Shown: in pieces, positions 42,780 to 54,384 of the stretch | Numbering within the stretch: position 1 is the first letter of the stretch | Layout of the letters: the number at the start of each line of letters is the position of its first letter | Source of the DNA: Dendrocalamus latiflorus | Taxonomy: Eukaryota; Streptophyta; Magnoliopsida; Poales; Poaceae | Length of the DNA stretch: 64,000 bases | Assembly (NCBI GenBank): GCA_017311315.1 | Contig: CM029660.1 | Span: 16,671,430-16,735,429, forward strand | Direction of reading: 5' to 3' | Made by a program: the position numbers and the translations under genes | Notes under the pieces: generated by a model | Databases searched by the model: none | What the model saw: the letters and a program-made list of their open reading frames with translations, nothing else | Told to the model about the DNA's origin: nothing

Positions 42780-42900
42780 CTTCTCTTCTCTCCTCACCTC
42801 CTTTTCTTCCCCTCCTCCCTCTCTTCTCCTCTTCTTTTCTTCCTCTTCCTCCTCTCTTCTCCTCTTCTTTTCTTCCTCTTCCTCCTCTCTTCTCTCTGGG
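42780..42900. repeat. CT-rich tandem repeats upstream of the transposase
   Basis: Repeated TTCTCCTCTTCTTTTCTTCC blocks of about 38 bp lie between the transposase start and the right inverted repeat. They could be part of its promoter or leader (CT-rich leaders are common in plants); function unproven. Confidence 0.7.
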
Positions 42901-42964
42901 CAGAATGAATGAGTAGAATGGCAGAACGAGGGGAATGTGCTCGGGGTTAGTGGGCGGCATAATT

Positions 42965-43221
42965 GCAGTCGCCCTACGGTTGGGCGACTGCAATTGCAGT
43001 CGCCCAACGGTTGGGCGACTTCAATCGAAGTCGCTCAACCGTACAGCGATTGCAGTAGTCGCCCAACGGTACACAGATTCCCTAAATGTCGCCTCCCGGT
43101 TGGGCGAAAGGTAGCAGTCGCCCAATGGGGTGGCGACTGGAGATTATTTTTGTAAAAATTTTTGTCGCGGGTATATTTATGTATTTTCGAATAAAAAACA
43201 GATTATCCGTACAAAAAATTC
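42965..43221 (-). repeat. Right terminal inverted repeat of the MULE
   Basis: Complement of the left repeat. The inner part has repeated GTCGCCCAACGGTTGGGCGA palindromes (about 42968-43110), one more than in the left copy. Confidence 0.9.
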
Positions 43222-43231
43222 GACTCGGGGG

Positions 43232-43329
43232 ATAGGCCATGGCAGAGAATCACCCTATGCCTTATCAATTACCTAATGGCATGAAGAACCTGACCCAGAG
43301 GAAGTCTACTGTCTGACAACAGATGCAAC
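43232..43329. other. Host flank right of the MULE
   Basis: Short stretch joining, before the MULE insertion, to 37913. No gene recognised; the open frame after ATGGCAGAGAATCACCC is brief. Confidence 0.4.
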
Positions 43330-43878
43330 TGATGGAGAACGGGTAGGCTACGCTAGCTACAACATTTGATTTTCTACCGCGTTCAACCAGAAAACATGCG
43401 TGTAAGGGAGTCATGGATAGTTACCACTAGATGCGCTGCGCAGCGGAAGAAGAGTTGGAGCAGCCCGGTCCAACGTAGATGCATGTTGATGAAGAAGAAG
43501 CAGTCGATCGTTTCACGAACTGAATGTCTCCTCCTCGCGTCCTAGCAATAGCCTTGCGCTTCTCGCCGATCAGCACAGCAGCAACAGCAGCGGCGCCTCC
43601 ACGGAGTCCACACGTTCGGGATGGAACGCCGTGCGCTGGTGTGCTAGCACCGCGCTCCCGGCTAGGGTTTCGGGATACGGCCGAGGGGAGGTGGCGGCCA
43701 GGGTCTTCAGCACAGTAATCTATCTTACCTGCAGCCCCGCCTCCACATATTTATAGAGTATGCTAATAGGCTTCCACATTGTAGGCCTATTAGAACCCTA
43801 ATCCCATATGGATCAATATCCCTTTTGGCCTATAAAATCGAATTGTTTATGATTGCCTCTTGGGCACATCACTAATAG
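43330..43878 (-). repeat. Diverged, shortened copia LTR
   Basis: Resembles the LTRs of the intact copia element at 52968. It starts GAACGGGTAGGCTACGCTAG (compare GAACGCGCGTAGGCTACGAT), shares the GCGCAGCGGAAGAAGAGTTGG block, and ends near GGGCACATCACTAATA (compare GGGCATATCACCAACA). It is about 550 bp instead of 1.4 kb because of internal deletions. It shows that an older member of the same family was here. Confidence 0.7.
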
Positions 43879-44029
43879 CAACAACCCTCTATCCAACGAA
43901 GCCAATCAAGATCTAAGGAATGACCAATTTGTTAACGTTATCAGAGAAAGGTTCAGCTTGGAGCCCACATGACAGACTCCAATCTACCAGAAGTCGTATC
44001 CTAAATACGTGGACACTATCATGTTCCCA

Positions 44030-44520
44030 CACAGTTTCAAGGCTCCTGATTTTACTATGTTTATGGGGGATAGTTCCAAATCTATTGCTGAACATATTGG
44101 CTAGTTTGTGGTGCAATGTGGAGAAGATGACAACAATGATGGTTTGCAACTTTGGTTGTTCCCATTATCTTTGTGAAGAATGACTTTCATGTGGTTTATA
44201 GCATTGCCACCTAATTTGGTTAACTCGTGGGCCCATATGGAAAGAAGATTTCATGAGTACTTCTTCTCTAGATCTATGGAATTGCATTTAAGTGACTTGA
44301 CGGCAACTAAACAATGTTTCAATGAGCCGATCGCTCATTATCTCAAAAGGTTCCGAGATGCCAGGAGTAGATACTTTAATGTGGCTATTTCTAACAGAGA
44401 TATGCTGATTTGGCATACAATGGACTATTATACCCTGTTAAGGATCGCCTAGAAGGATGTGAATTTTTGGACATCAATCATGTCCTTCGTAGGGCATCAG
44501 TTTAGTAAAGTCGATTGAAG
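44030..44520 (+). pseudogene. Gypsy gag relic
   Basis: Pieces in shifting frames: FKAPDFTMFMGDSSKSIAEH near 44038, FVVQCGEDDNNDGLQLWLFP near 44105, then ALPPNLVNSWAHMERRFHEY (44200-44260) and HYLKRFRDARSRYF. After a frameshift near 44420 it reads AYNGLLYPVKDRLEGCEFL to about 44500. This is a retrotransposon gag core of the plant gypsy type, interrupted by stops. No protease or RT follows in the same orientation. Confidence 0.72.
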
Positions 44521-44749
44521 GAGATTCGGAGTGCCAAAAACAAATTCAATGACAACAAAGGCCACATGTCCAATGTGTTTTTGGCAGTTGATTCAGGAGA
44601 AGAATCTGAATTGAAGGGGAATTGGCCATTGCCGTTGCTGAGTGAACCAAGCTATCCAAGTGCAAGCCCTTTCACATGTCCCTCGATGAAGCCATCTATG
44701 AGAAAGAATCAAACAAAAGAGTTTAATTTCTTGTCAATGTTTTAGTATC

Positions 44750-45110
44750 AATCTTACATATGATTATTTGGATTCGACGGATCTCTTGCTGACCTAGCTA
44801 CGATCACACAGAGAAAGGCACAGGGATTTTATACAGGTTCCGGCCTTCTTCTGGGAGAATAATAACCCTACTCCTGTGCGGTTATTGCTCAATGAACTGA
44901 TTACAATTGAGAAAGTAATGCGAAAAGTCTTGCTCTGCTTCTATTCTCCCTCAAGTCTGTCAGATCTCCCCTCTCTTCTCCCTGACGTCAACCTTTAAAT
45001 ACTTGTAAAGTGGTGGCAATTCTCTCGCCGATATGTCCGTTTAGAGCGGTTCCCGAAAAGGTAGTAACCGTTGAGTTCCCAAGACTTCCCAAGCTGGTAA
45101 CCGACTTGTA
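44750..45110. other. Non-coding interval, possibly LTR or leader
   Basis: Contains TTTTATACAGGTTCCGGCC and TAATAACCCTACTCCTGTG motifs that resemble LTR regions of grass gypsy elements, but no matching second copy or PBS was found. Weak call. Confidence 0.25.
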
Positions 45111-45129
45111 TGGCTATAAAAACTTACCA

Positions 45130-47408
45130 TGGGGTAACCTTTGAGCCCTTACTTTCCCCTCCTGCTTCAATCTTCTTCGAGTTTTTCGCCGCCGACCAAG
45201 CCATCTTCTTCCCCCAATTTCTTCCAAATCCAAATCTACTGCTTAAGGAAAATGATGAAGTCTTCTTCCGATTGGCCGGTGTCGGAGATGGACGTCACGA
45301 AGATGAAAGCTTTGGTCAAAGCTGAGAAGATCCCTTCAAGAAAATACGTGAAGTGGATTGAAGCCATTGGGAAACATTGGCCACAGGGGATATTGGACAA
45401 ATCCTAGTTTTTCAAGCATACTGTGAGTATGAACTTTGACTTTCTGCTCACCCCTTTTTCACAGTCGTACTCGAGCACTTTGGGGTAGAAAATTGGTGAA
45501 CTTGGTTCCCAATTCGATCACCATGTTGAGTGTATTCGTGTACTTATGTGAAGCCTACTTAGGGATTCCACCGGATCTTGAGTTCCTTTGGTACTACTAC
45601 AAAATGAGCAGACAAGCTGGGGTTACCGGGAGCTATGGTTTGAAGCTCCACGATGGCAAAATAGAGTACATCCAAATGTTCACTCTATTGTCATGGCCGG
45701 ACTAGAAAAATAAATGATTTTACTGGGAGATGACCGTGAAGACAACCTTTCTTTTGTGGGGAAAGCTGTGGAGAAGAATTTTTTCTGGAATTTAGTCCCC
45801 AAGAACCTTGCTCGGATAGCCCCCTACATCCAAGCCATTAAAAAACTAAGGTAAAAGGGGCTCACCAGCTGGCATATGGTGAAGGACTTCATCACTCATC
45901 GTATCAGCTCCTTGAAGAAACGAGCACACACATGTGGATGTACTCAGAGGCCAAGGATACGACCAAGGACTACGAGGACAGTAAGTAATAATCAGACTCA
46001 TTCTTTCAGTTAGATTCTAAATTTCGAGCTCTGTTTTCTGACCACTTCATCTGTTTATGCAGATATTGCTTTGGATGAGATTGACACCCGAGTCAAAGCT
46101 ATCTATGAGAAGGCTCTAATACTCAATGTGGAGGCTCCTCGTATCTTGGTGGATGTATCCTTCGAGGAAAGAGAAGAAATCCTAAAGGTAATTGAAGTTC
46201 AATCTCATCTTTAGGATTTCATAGTCGTAGGAAACGAGTACTTAGCATTCTTCCCTATTGTAGAAAGTTGGCATGGAAAACTATCAAGATGATCAAGAGG
46301 TCGAATTGATGGTCATTGGAAAAGAAGCAGAGAAAATTAAGGCTCCTCCGACCAAGAAGCATCGAATAACCAAAGTTGTCAACAAACAATGTGGAAATTC
46401 GAGTGCTGCTCCTTCCCTTCGTCCCTCGTCTTGCCCCATTGAACAGTTCTTTATAGGCGTGGCTATTGCAGAGGAGATACGGGTAGTTGTACTAGAACAA
46501 CCGGCTTCTAGGATCAAGGTATCCTACTATTGCGATGACAAAACTTTCTTATTTGGTGCTTCCCAAGGCTTTATTAAACAACTCAAAAAGGAGAACTAGA
46601 AGAGTTTCGTATCTTTTATGAAGGATACTGCTGCAGTAGCAGAATGTATGATCGAGAAGGAGATTGCCCTCCAGGTGGTCGAAACCAGTCTTGACCATTA
46701 GGAGGGGCAAGAGGAACAGAGAGTTGCATCACTTGCACTGTGTCTATGATCAAATATGGTCGGAGATGACCTCGCTCCTCAATGACCAGACGTGGTCGTA
46801 GGAAAGAAGTCGAAAAAGTCTTCCTTAGGGAAGATTCCTTCTAAATTCAAAATAAAGGCTAAGAAAGCAAGGTATGTAAATATGAGCATAAGAATAACAT
46901 TTTACCTTTTTTTTCCTTAAATGCTAATTTACCTCTCTTCTCGTAACTTTAGTTTGGCTCCCCCATCATCTGAGGCTAGGGATGGGAGAGAAGATGGTCG
47001 GACAATCGACCACCATCTCGGCTATGAAAGCTACTGCTTGAGTTGAAGCTACTATCATCACCAATGTGGTCGAAGCAATAGAAGCGAAGGTAGCTGAAGA
47101 TAGGGTGGAAGCATCTGGTCGAGAAGTGGGAAATTCTTTCAACTGCTAGGTCAAAAAGCAAATCACTGAGGAGGCTCATCCTCATCTCCAAGGAGGTATA
47201 ACCGAAGAAGAAAAAGAAGAACAACCTAACTTCTTCTCTAAGTTTTTCAACCCTGCTTTTGTAGCGGGATCTTCCTTGTATCAATCTTATGACCAAGTTC
47301 CTCACCCCAAAGATATTCCCAACAAGGGGAATGTCTCCAATGACGAGCACCTTGAGAAGGTGTGGTGGAACAAGGTTGAAGAGCTTGATCGACTAGAGGA
47401 TTCCTAGC
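45130..47408 (+). pseudogene. Relic of the antisense-type gypsy accessory gene
   Basis: Fragments in several frames of the same protein family as the antisense gene at 20500-23415. SSDWPVSEMDVTKMKALVKA lies near 45260-45330, NLVPNSITMLSVFVYLCEAY near 45500-45560, KGLTSWHMVKDFI near 45855-45900, and a C-terminal stretch ends KVWWNKVEELDRLEDS at about 47360-47408. Introns with GT..AG borders are still visible (for example around 45985-46060 and 46190-46262). Stops and shifts throughout. In intact elements this gene lies antisense to pol, so the parent element would have been on the minus strand. Confidence 0.6.
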
Positions 47409-47459
47409 GAGTATTCACCAAGTTTGCTCATACGAGTATGAACTTAAGCATCTAATGTT

Positions 47460-48704
47460 TAGTTATTTATAATTGGCTTTTCTCAATCCTCATTGTTTTC
47501 TCGTGGATTTACAAAGTGCCCTCACAAGTACCCCTAAAAGCCCTAGCCAAAAACTAAAGCCAAAACCTTCTAAAAAAATTCTCTTAGAATGGTCTCAAAA
47601 GCCTTTTCCCCCTTTTTTAACCTATAGGCCCTTCTTGCTTTTATAGGTTAATGTCACAAATTGTGTTTACCTCAAGCACGGACTCAAAATCTTATCTCTT
47701 CCAAAAACCTAGGGAACCAAAACCCTTCCGAACATGTGTTTTATTTAAATCTCTACACCTTCCAAGTTACAGACTATCTGTAACTCTTTCAATCTCAATT
47801 ATAGACTCCTTCCACAACTCCTAACTCACCACATGACGAAGCCTTCAGGACTGCACCTCCTGTATCTTCATCATGCACCATTAGCTCACATATCAAAGCC
47901 ACCAGGATAGCACCTCCTATAACCTCTCCATGCTTCACCACCTTTGATCTCCATGTGCTCCAGCATGAGCCTGACCACCTCGACCGTCTGGACCTCAGAT
48001 TTCCCTATCCTAGTCCCGCTCCTCCTCGTCACTGACCATGGTCTCCTCCATGCCAACTTGCATATGCAAAGACCAAAGAATGTTTTCCCGGTACAATTCT
48101 TCACAACTTGACCGACATTAGTCCACAAACACTCATATCACACCCTTAATCATCTAACAAGATCAACCGGATCAGCCATACCACAAAACCTATCGCTTTC
48201 CAAAAATTAGCCTCAGATCATACATTATGACGACAGCTCATCGAGTACTCGAAAACATAAGCACTCAGGACTTACTATCGCTCCGCTCTGAACACCTAGA
48301 AATCACAAATATCATAGCACTCCTAGTCTACAACTACCAACCATCAACGTCTAAGACTATGACAAAGCATTGCAGCTATGACCATCGAAAAAGTACTGTA
48401 GCTACGAGATTACGACCTCCAACCGGTTCACTATAGCTCACAACCTGTTCACTGTTACTAGTCAAAGCCTACTGATTACCTCATTGTGGTCGCATTGTCA
48501 TGGTCGAAATGCCATGATTGGCAAACTATGGTCGAAATGGTGTGCTCGATTTGTCGTGGTTGACACCTACCGACCAGACCTGCTAACTTGAATACTCCAG
48601 CAACAAATGCACATCAACTAGAATGTTCACAATGCAAATTCCAATGAAACCTAAATGTTAATTATTTATAATCACTAAGCGCACGACCACCACATGGTCT
48701 AACA
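47460..48704 (-). repeat. 3' LTR of the old copia element
   Basis: The minus strand starts TGTTAGACCATGTGG at 48704, immediately after a polypurine tract. The lower end is uncertain, near 47460-47510, because the 5' LTR is missing. No coding domain. Confidence 0.6.
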
Positions 48705-48713
48705 ATCTCCCCC
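48705..48713 (-). other. Polypurine tract of the old copia element
   Basis: The minus strand reads GGGGGAGAT directly before the LTR start, the expected plus-strand priming site. Confidence 0.65.
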
Positions 48714-49846
48714 TTGATGAATACATTGACAACACTCAAAAACTCTCAAAGAGAAAATTTGTGAAAAGTAGAAATTCAAAGTCACAGACCATAGATCACA
48801 ACAGTAGGAGCTGTAGACCACAACCAAAAGAACACAGAGAGCACATACCACATCAGAAAGTGCCAGAAAGCTCAGAAAACTCCCCCTCAACACCAGAGAG
48901 CAATTTTTTTTAAACTCATAGAAAGTTCTCTCGATTCACCTCTTAGAAAGTTCTCCCCTTTCTTCTAATTTCTCCCTATTTGGTAATGAAATTATCAAGT
49001 GCTCCATAGAGAGGATACTTCTAAAAAAGAGCAATGAGAGTAAACATATAGAAGCTTTGTAGATTATCCAAGTCACTTTGCATTGAAGTAAGAGTGTGTC
49101 TAAGATTTTTTTAGTAGAGCTCCCTAAATTATATAAAGTCATATACCATAAAGCAAGTCGAAACAAGTCTTTAGCACAATTAAGCAAATTAGATTATTGA
49201 CAGATATCTCGACCATGACCGAACTGATCTATAATGAGCACAAAGGGATATCACACCAAAAAGTGTAAGCCTAAAAGTGAAGCAAAGATTAAATCAAGAT
49301 GAACTAACAGTCTCATAAAGCACCCTATTGCTCCAACTCATTTTTTGCATGTGGCATGTTTGTAGCATACTTCTTTTCATAATGCCATCTTTGTAGCATT
49401 TTTTTAAATGGTAGCATGCTTGAAACATACTTCTTTTTGATCGAGCATGTTTTGTGCGTTTTCTTTTGTTCAACCATGGCATGCTTGAAGCATATATCTT
49501 TTCAATATTCTCTTTCTCATCATTTTTTAGTCATACCATGCCAACTCGAGTGAACATAAAGGATTGGAATATGAAACATACATGGCCAAGATTTAAAGGA
49601 AGACTCATGACCAGGCTAATCCTTTCAGATGAGTGTCACAAAGTGCTATCTACAAGCAATCTAGTCAAAATCTTCCACCATGCCAAGTTTTAGTTCAAGT
49701 ATAGCAAATTGATTACAACCTGTCATGATCAGAGCTGCAAAGTAATGAGTAAACACGATAAAGACAGCTCTACTACTCATTTGATTTTAATAACTTAGAC
49801 TTGATGTATTATTTGATAAGTATAATAAACAAAGCTTCTATAACTT
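48714..49846 (-). other. Untranslated 3' region of the old copia element
   Basis: AT-rich DNA between the RNase H end and the polypurine tract. It contains several GCATGCTTGAAACATACTTC-like repeats (49345-49510). No gene recognised. Confidence 0.5.
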
Positions 49847-52800
49847 TTAAACACCAAGCTTCCCCTTAGAATAATCCCATAGGATACAACACACCCAACT
49901 CATTTTGCAACTGAGAAAACGAGAGGAATCAAGCGGTTTGGTAAACATATCAGCAACTTGAGAATCAAAATCAATGAAATGCAAGACAATATCTCCCTTT
50001 TTCACAAGGTCTCTAAGAAAATGATAGCTAATATCAATGTGTTTGGTTCTTGAATATTGCATAACATTTTTAGCAATACTAATAGCACTAGTGTTATCAC
50101 AGAAAAGTGAAACACTATTTAATTCTAAGCTAAAATCCTTAAGAGTAGCTATCATCCAAAGCAATTGAGAGCAACAAGAAGCAGCAGCTACATATTTAGC
50201 TTCAGCAATGGAAAGTGCAACAGACACCTGTTTCCTTGCGGTCTATGAAACAACAGATGTGCCTAAAAAGTGACATGTGCTAGAAGTACTATTCATATCA
50301 ATTCGACAACCCTCAAAATCTACATCTGAATAAGCTCTAAGGGTAAGACAGGAGGAAGAAGAGTACCATAAGCCAAATTCCAAAGTCGATTAAAGATACC
50401 TGAAGATTTGCTTTACTGCTTGATGTGAAGGACGTGGGGAAGCTTGAAAGTAAGCACACAAACAAACAACAAAGTGTATGTCTGGTCTTGAAGCGGTGAG
50501 ATGCAAAAGAGAGTCAATTATGCTTTTGTATTCCTTTTGATGCATACGCTCTCCATCTTCGTCAGGATCCAACACATCAGTAGACCCAATGGGTGTGGAA
50601 ATTGGTTTGATTATCACCATGTCAAAGCGACGAAGTAGATCCTTAGTGTACTTAGTTTGATGAATAAAAGTACCCAACTTTGACTGCTTGATCTGAAAGC
50701 CTAAGAAGAATATGAGCTTTCCCATCATGGTCATCTCGAATTCCCTACTTATAGTATCTGAAGACTTAGAAACAAGAGTATGAGAAGAATCACCAAAGAT
50801 GGTACATCCACATAAATCTGAACGAGTAGAAGATCATTACCATTGAGAGTAAACAAAGTCTTATCTGCCTTCTCCATATGGAAGTCATTTTTTAGTAAAT
50901 ATGATTTAAGCCTATAATACCATATAAAGCTCTAGGTGCTTGTTTTTACCATATAAAGCTTTGGACAATTTGTAGACATGATTAGAAAACTTAGGGTTTT
51001 CAAAACCAAGCTGTTGTCTGACGTAAACTTCCTCCTCAATATAGCCATTAAGAAAAGTACTTTTCATATCTATTTGATAAAGTCTAAAACCCTTTGATGT
51101 AGCAAATGGTAACAGAATTCTAATGGCTTCTAATCAAGCAACAGGTGCAAATATTTCACCGAAGTCAAGGCCCTCTACCTGGTTGAATCCTTGAGCCATA
51201 ATTCTAGTTTTATTTTGAACAACAACACCATCCTCACTTTGTTTGTTCTTAAAGACCCATTTAGTTCCAATCACATTATGCAATGAGGGGGTGAAACTAA
51301 ATTCTAGACTTTATTACGCTCAAAGTTTTCTAATTCCTCATGCATGGCATTAATCCAAAACTCATCAAATAAAGCGTGACTTACATCTTGGGGTTCAAAA
51401 GAGAAGACAAAAGCAGAATGAGCATATGAGGCATTGGAGTTATACCTGCTATGAAGAACTCTTTCATGTAACTCACCGATTATTTATTTAGGGGGATGAC
51501 TTCGTTGAATATGTAGAGAAGCCTGCGGAGTGGTCATAGAAGTTGTCGTAAATGTAGTCGAATATGTCATAGTGTGACTCGGGAACTCCCTGTTGTCGTC
51601 GTCAGTGTCATAGAAGATATCCTTGAGTGCGCCAGAGACCTGTATACCTACATTGTCGAGTCTAGTACTAGAACTAGACTCATCAAAAATGACCTCACAG
51701 GTCTGAACGATTTTGTTAGTTTCTAAGTTGAGTACATGACAGCCTTGAGTGTGAATTGCATAACTAAGGGTGATGCCATCTGAGGATCTAGATTCAAATT
51801 TATCAAGATTGCCATGTTTAAGTATGAAGCATCAACATCCAAACACCCTCAAGTGAGAAACATTAGGAGAATGACCAAACTGAAGCTCATAGGAGGTCTT
51901 ATGCAGTTTAGCACGCAAGAATACTCTATTTGAAATGTAGCACGCAATCAAAATAGCATCAGTCCAATACTTCTTAGGAGTAGCATGTTCGTTTAATATT
52001 GTTTGAGCCATCTCGACCAAAGGTTTATTCTTACGTTCGACCACACCATTCTGTTGAGGTACTCGAGCTGATGAAAATTGATGGTCTAAACCCTTTTTAG
52101 CATAAAAGGAAGCAAAAGATGTGTTCTTGAATTCAGTTCCATTATTACTTCTAATTGCTCTAAGTGCTCCTGTAAGTTAATTAGCAAGTCTAAGAGCTAG
52201 CTCTCTAAAGTGACCGAAAGCTTCGTCCTTAGATGCCAAAAAAATAAACATAAGAGTATCTAGAGTATTCATTAACAATAACAAGAACATAACATTTACC
52301 TCCAACCGATTGTACCCTAGAAGGATCTACTATCTCCATATGCAACAATTGACCCGAAAAATCAGTCATGATAAGTGTGAGTGGAGGATGTGACGATGAG
52401 ACCATCTTACCATCTCAACAAGATGAACAAATTAGATCCATTGACTTTTCAATCGTAAGACTAGGAATTCCTCTAACCAGATTCATATTACTAAGCCAAG
52501 CAAGATGATCAAAGCCAATATGACCTAATTTACGATTCCAGAAGAACAAATCTTTAGTGTCCGAAGAAATAAGATACCTGAGATCAGAGGAAACTGAATA
52601 CAAAAAATCACCCTCGAACAAGCGACCAACTTGACTAATTTTGCATACAAGATCACCAGATGAATCCAAAATACAGCATGAATGCCTTTTAAAATTCACC
52701 CCAAGATTATCGTCTACCAACTATGAAACTGAATGCAAGTTATAGCTCAACTTACTGATGAGAGCAACGTCCTTTAAGATGAGCTTGTCGTTGACGCGCA

Positions 52801-52967
52801 CGATGCCTTTAGCAAGAACTTGTCCTTGAGAGTTGTCCCCAAAAGTGATCATCTCATCGCCGGGGGCACAAGTGAGGGAGGAGAACCATCATGAGTCTCT
52901 GGTCATGTGGCGAGAGCAATTGGAATCAATAAACCATATGTTCTTCCTCTTGCGATGAGCATATAAG
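49847..52967 (-). pseudogene. Old copia pol relic, left part
   Basis: Minus strand, in element order: protease region (DSNCSRHMT near 52920; the usual DSG reads DSN), pre-integrase with FWNRKLGHIGFDHLAWL (52720-52415), an integrase tail containing MVERKNKPLVEMAQTIL (52044-51832), RT fragments (KLIFFLGFQIKQSKLGTFI, 50734-50390) and RNase H (ALSIAEAKYVAAASCCSQ and DMFTKPLD, 50227-49847). Stops and frameshifts everywhere; the RT active-site block was not recognised. Interrupted at 52967 by the young copia element and continued at 61255. Confidence 0.85.
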
Positions 52968-54364
52968 TGAAGGAACGCGCGTAGGCTACGATAGCAGAAA
53001 ATAAAAAAATTTCTACCGCGCACACCAGGACATCATGCTAAGAAGGGATCATAGATCGTTACCACTAGACGCGCAGCGCAGCGGAAGAAGAGTTGGAGAA
53101 GCCGATCCAACCACGCGCGTCGAGGTAGTAGTGGAAGTAGCCGATCGTCCCGAACAGATCGTCTCCTCCACGCGATCAACCACACCACGAGCAGATCCAA
53201 TCTGTAGTTTGTTGATGCCGATCAACGCCGCAACGAGCAGCGCCTCCACCGGTATCCACACGTCCGGGGCTGGAACTCCGATCGCGAGTGTACCAGCACT
53301 CGCGAGCGGCTAGGGTTTGGCTCGGGAGGTGGCGGCTAGGGTTTTGTTCGGGAGGAACATATGCGTGCATCCCTCAGCCCCCCCGCCTCCAAATATATAG
53401 ACCTCCTCACTTGGGCCTCGTGGACCGAGGCCCAATAGGAGTCTATCCGGATCTCTATCCGAATCACATTCGAATTAGTGTTCCAACCCGTTAAGTGTGC
53501 GACCCTGTAGGTTCACGTATACTTGGTCGCGACCCGGAAACACCTTTCCGGTCACCCTGTTAATAGCGGCCTCTAGCAAGACATATTAACCCCAAAGTAT
53601 ACGTAAAGATCATATCGGCTGAACCTGTAATGTTCTCATGTACGAATCCTTTTGCCTCACGATATAGATTAAGCTCAAGGCGAGACCTGTGTCATCCTCT
53701 TAATGGCTCAATCACTCTCTCGATTCCGTGATGGATTATAAACTTGTGATTGACTCCTCAATCACATTGGCATGGCCATGCACTTTCATAATCCATTACA
53801 TCGAGGGGCCCAGAGATATCTCTCCCATAAGGAGGGGCAAATTCTATCTTGATCATTCACATCCCACTACATGTTTCATAGCAAACCCGAAGACTACTTT
53901 TATGACTACCCAGTTACGGAGTAGTGGTTAGTAGTCCCAAAATAGGCTACTACGCATGTTGGGAACCATGATGATCTCAAGTCTAACGATTCTACATAAA
54001 CACTACTTGAGACCAACTAATGACACATGGAATCTCTGCAGTGTCTCATGGCGGGTCTATCCAACATATGTTCACTAACACATGTCCATATTATTGATTT
54101 GGTATCTCCATACCATGATCCATGAGACATGATCATCAATCAATACATATGCTGATCTTTGAATCATATATGTTCCTCATATGATATATGATCAGGGATC
54201 ATTTAGAAATAGCAACATTTTGGCATTAAGAGTCTCATGAATAAGTCACATACTCATTGATCAATAATGATAATGTCTATTTCAAGGAACAAAGCAATGT
54301 ATCATAAACATAGTATGTGATATATTCAACATCTCCATGTTGCCTCTAGGGCATATCACCAACA
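52968..54364 (-). repeat. 3' LTR of the intact copia element
   Basis: 1,397 bp; the minus strand runs TGTTGGTGATATGCCC to CCTTCA. It lacks 17 bp present in the other LTR (between two TCCGAAT repeats near 53460). A TATA-like TCTATATATTTGG lies on the minus strand near 53391-53401. Confidence 0.96.
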
Positions 54365-54374
54365 GTCTCCCACT
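54365..54374 (-). other. Polypurine tract of the intact copia element
   Basis: The minus strand reads AGTGGGAGAC immediately before the 3' LTR, 11 bases after the polyprotein stop. Confidence 0.8.
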
Positions 54375-54384
54375 TGCACTAGAG

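Larger units (their letters stand above)
37914..43221. mobile_element. Mutator-like element (MULE) with GRF zinc-finger gene pair
   Basis: A 5,308-bp element with terminal inverted repeats of about 250 bp (37914-38165 and about 42965-43221), starting GAATTTTTTGTACGG, and a target duplication of 9-10 bases, GACTCGGGGG (37904-37913 and 43222-43231). Long inverted repeats plus 9-10-base duplications are MULE hallmarks. Contents from left: a minus-strand GRF zinc-finger gene, a 25-bp minisatellite, a plus-strand GRF zinc-finger gene, and a minus-strand MURA-like transposase. The two inverted repeats differ at only a few positions, so the insertion is recent. Confidence 0.92.

Noticed and set aside
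42688..43007. Glu/Arg-rich frames upstream of the MULE transposase
   Set aside because: They come from the CT-rich repeat at 42780-42900 read on the other strand.
53035..53313. 92-residue open frame repeated exactly at 59903-60181
   Set aside because: It lies inside the two copia LTRs; duplication reflects the LTRs, not a gene pair.
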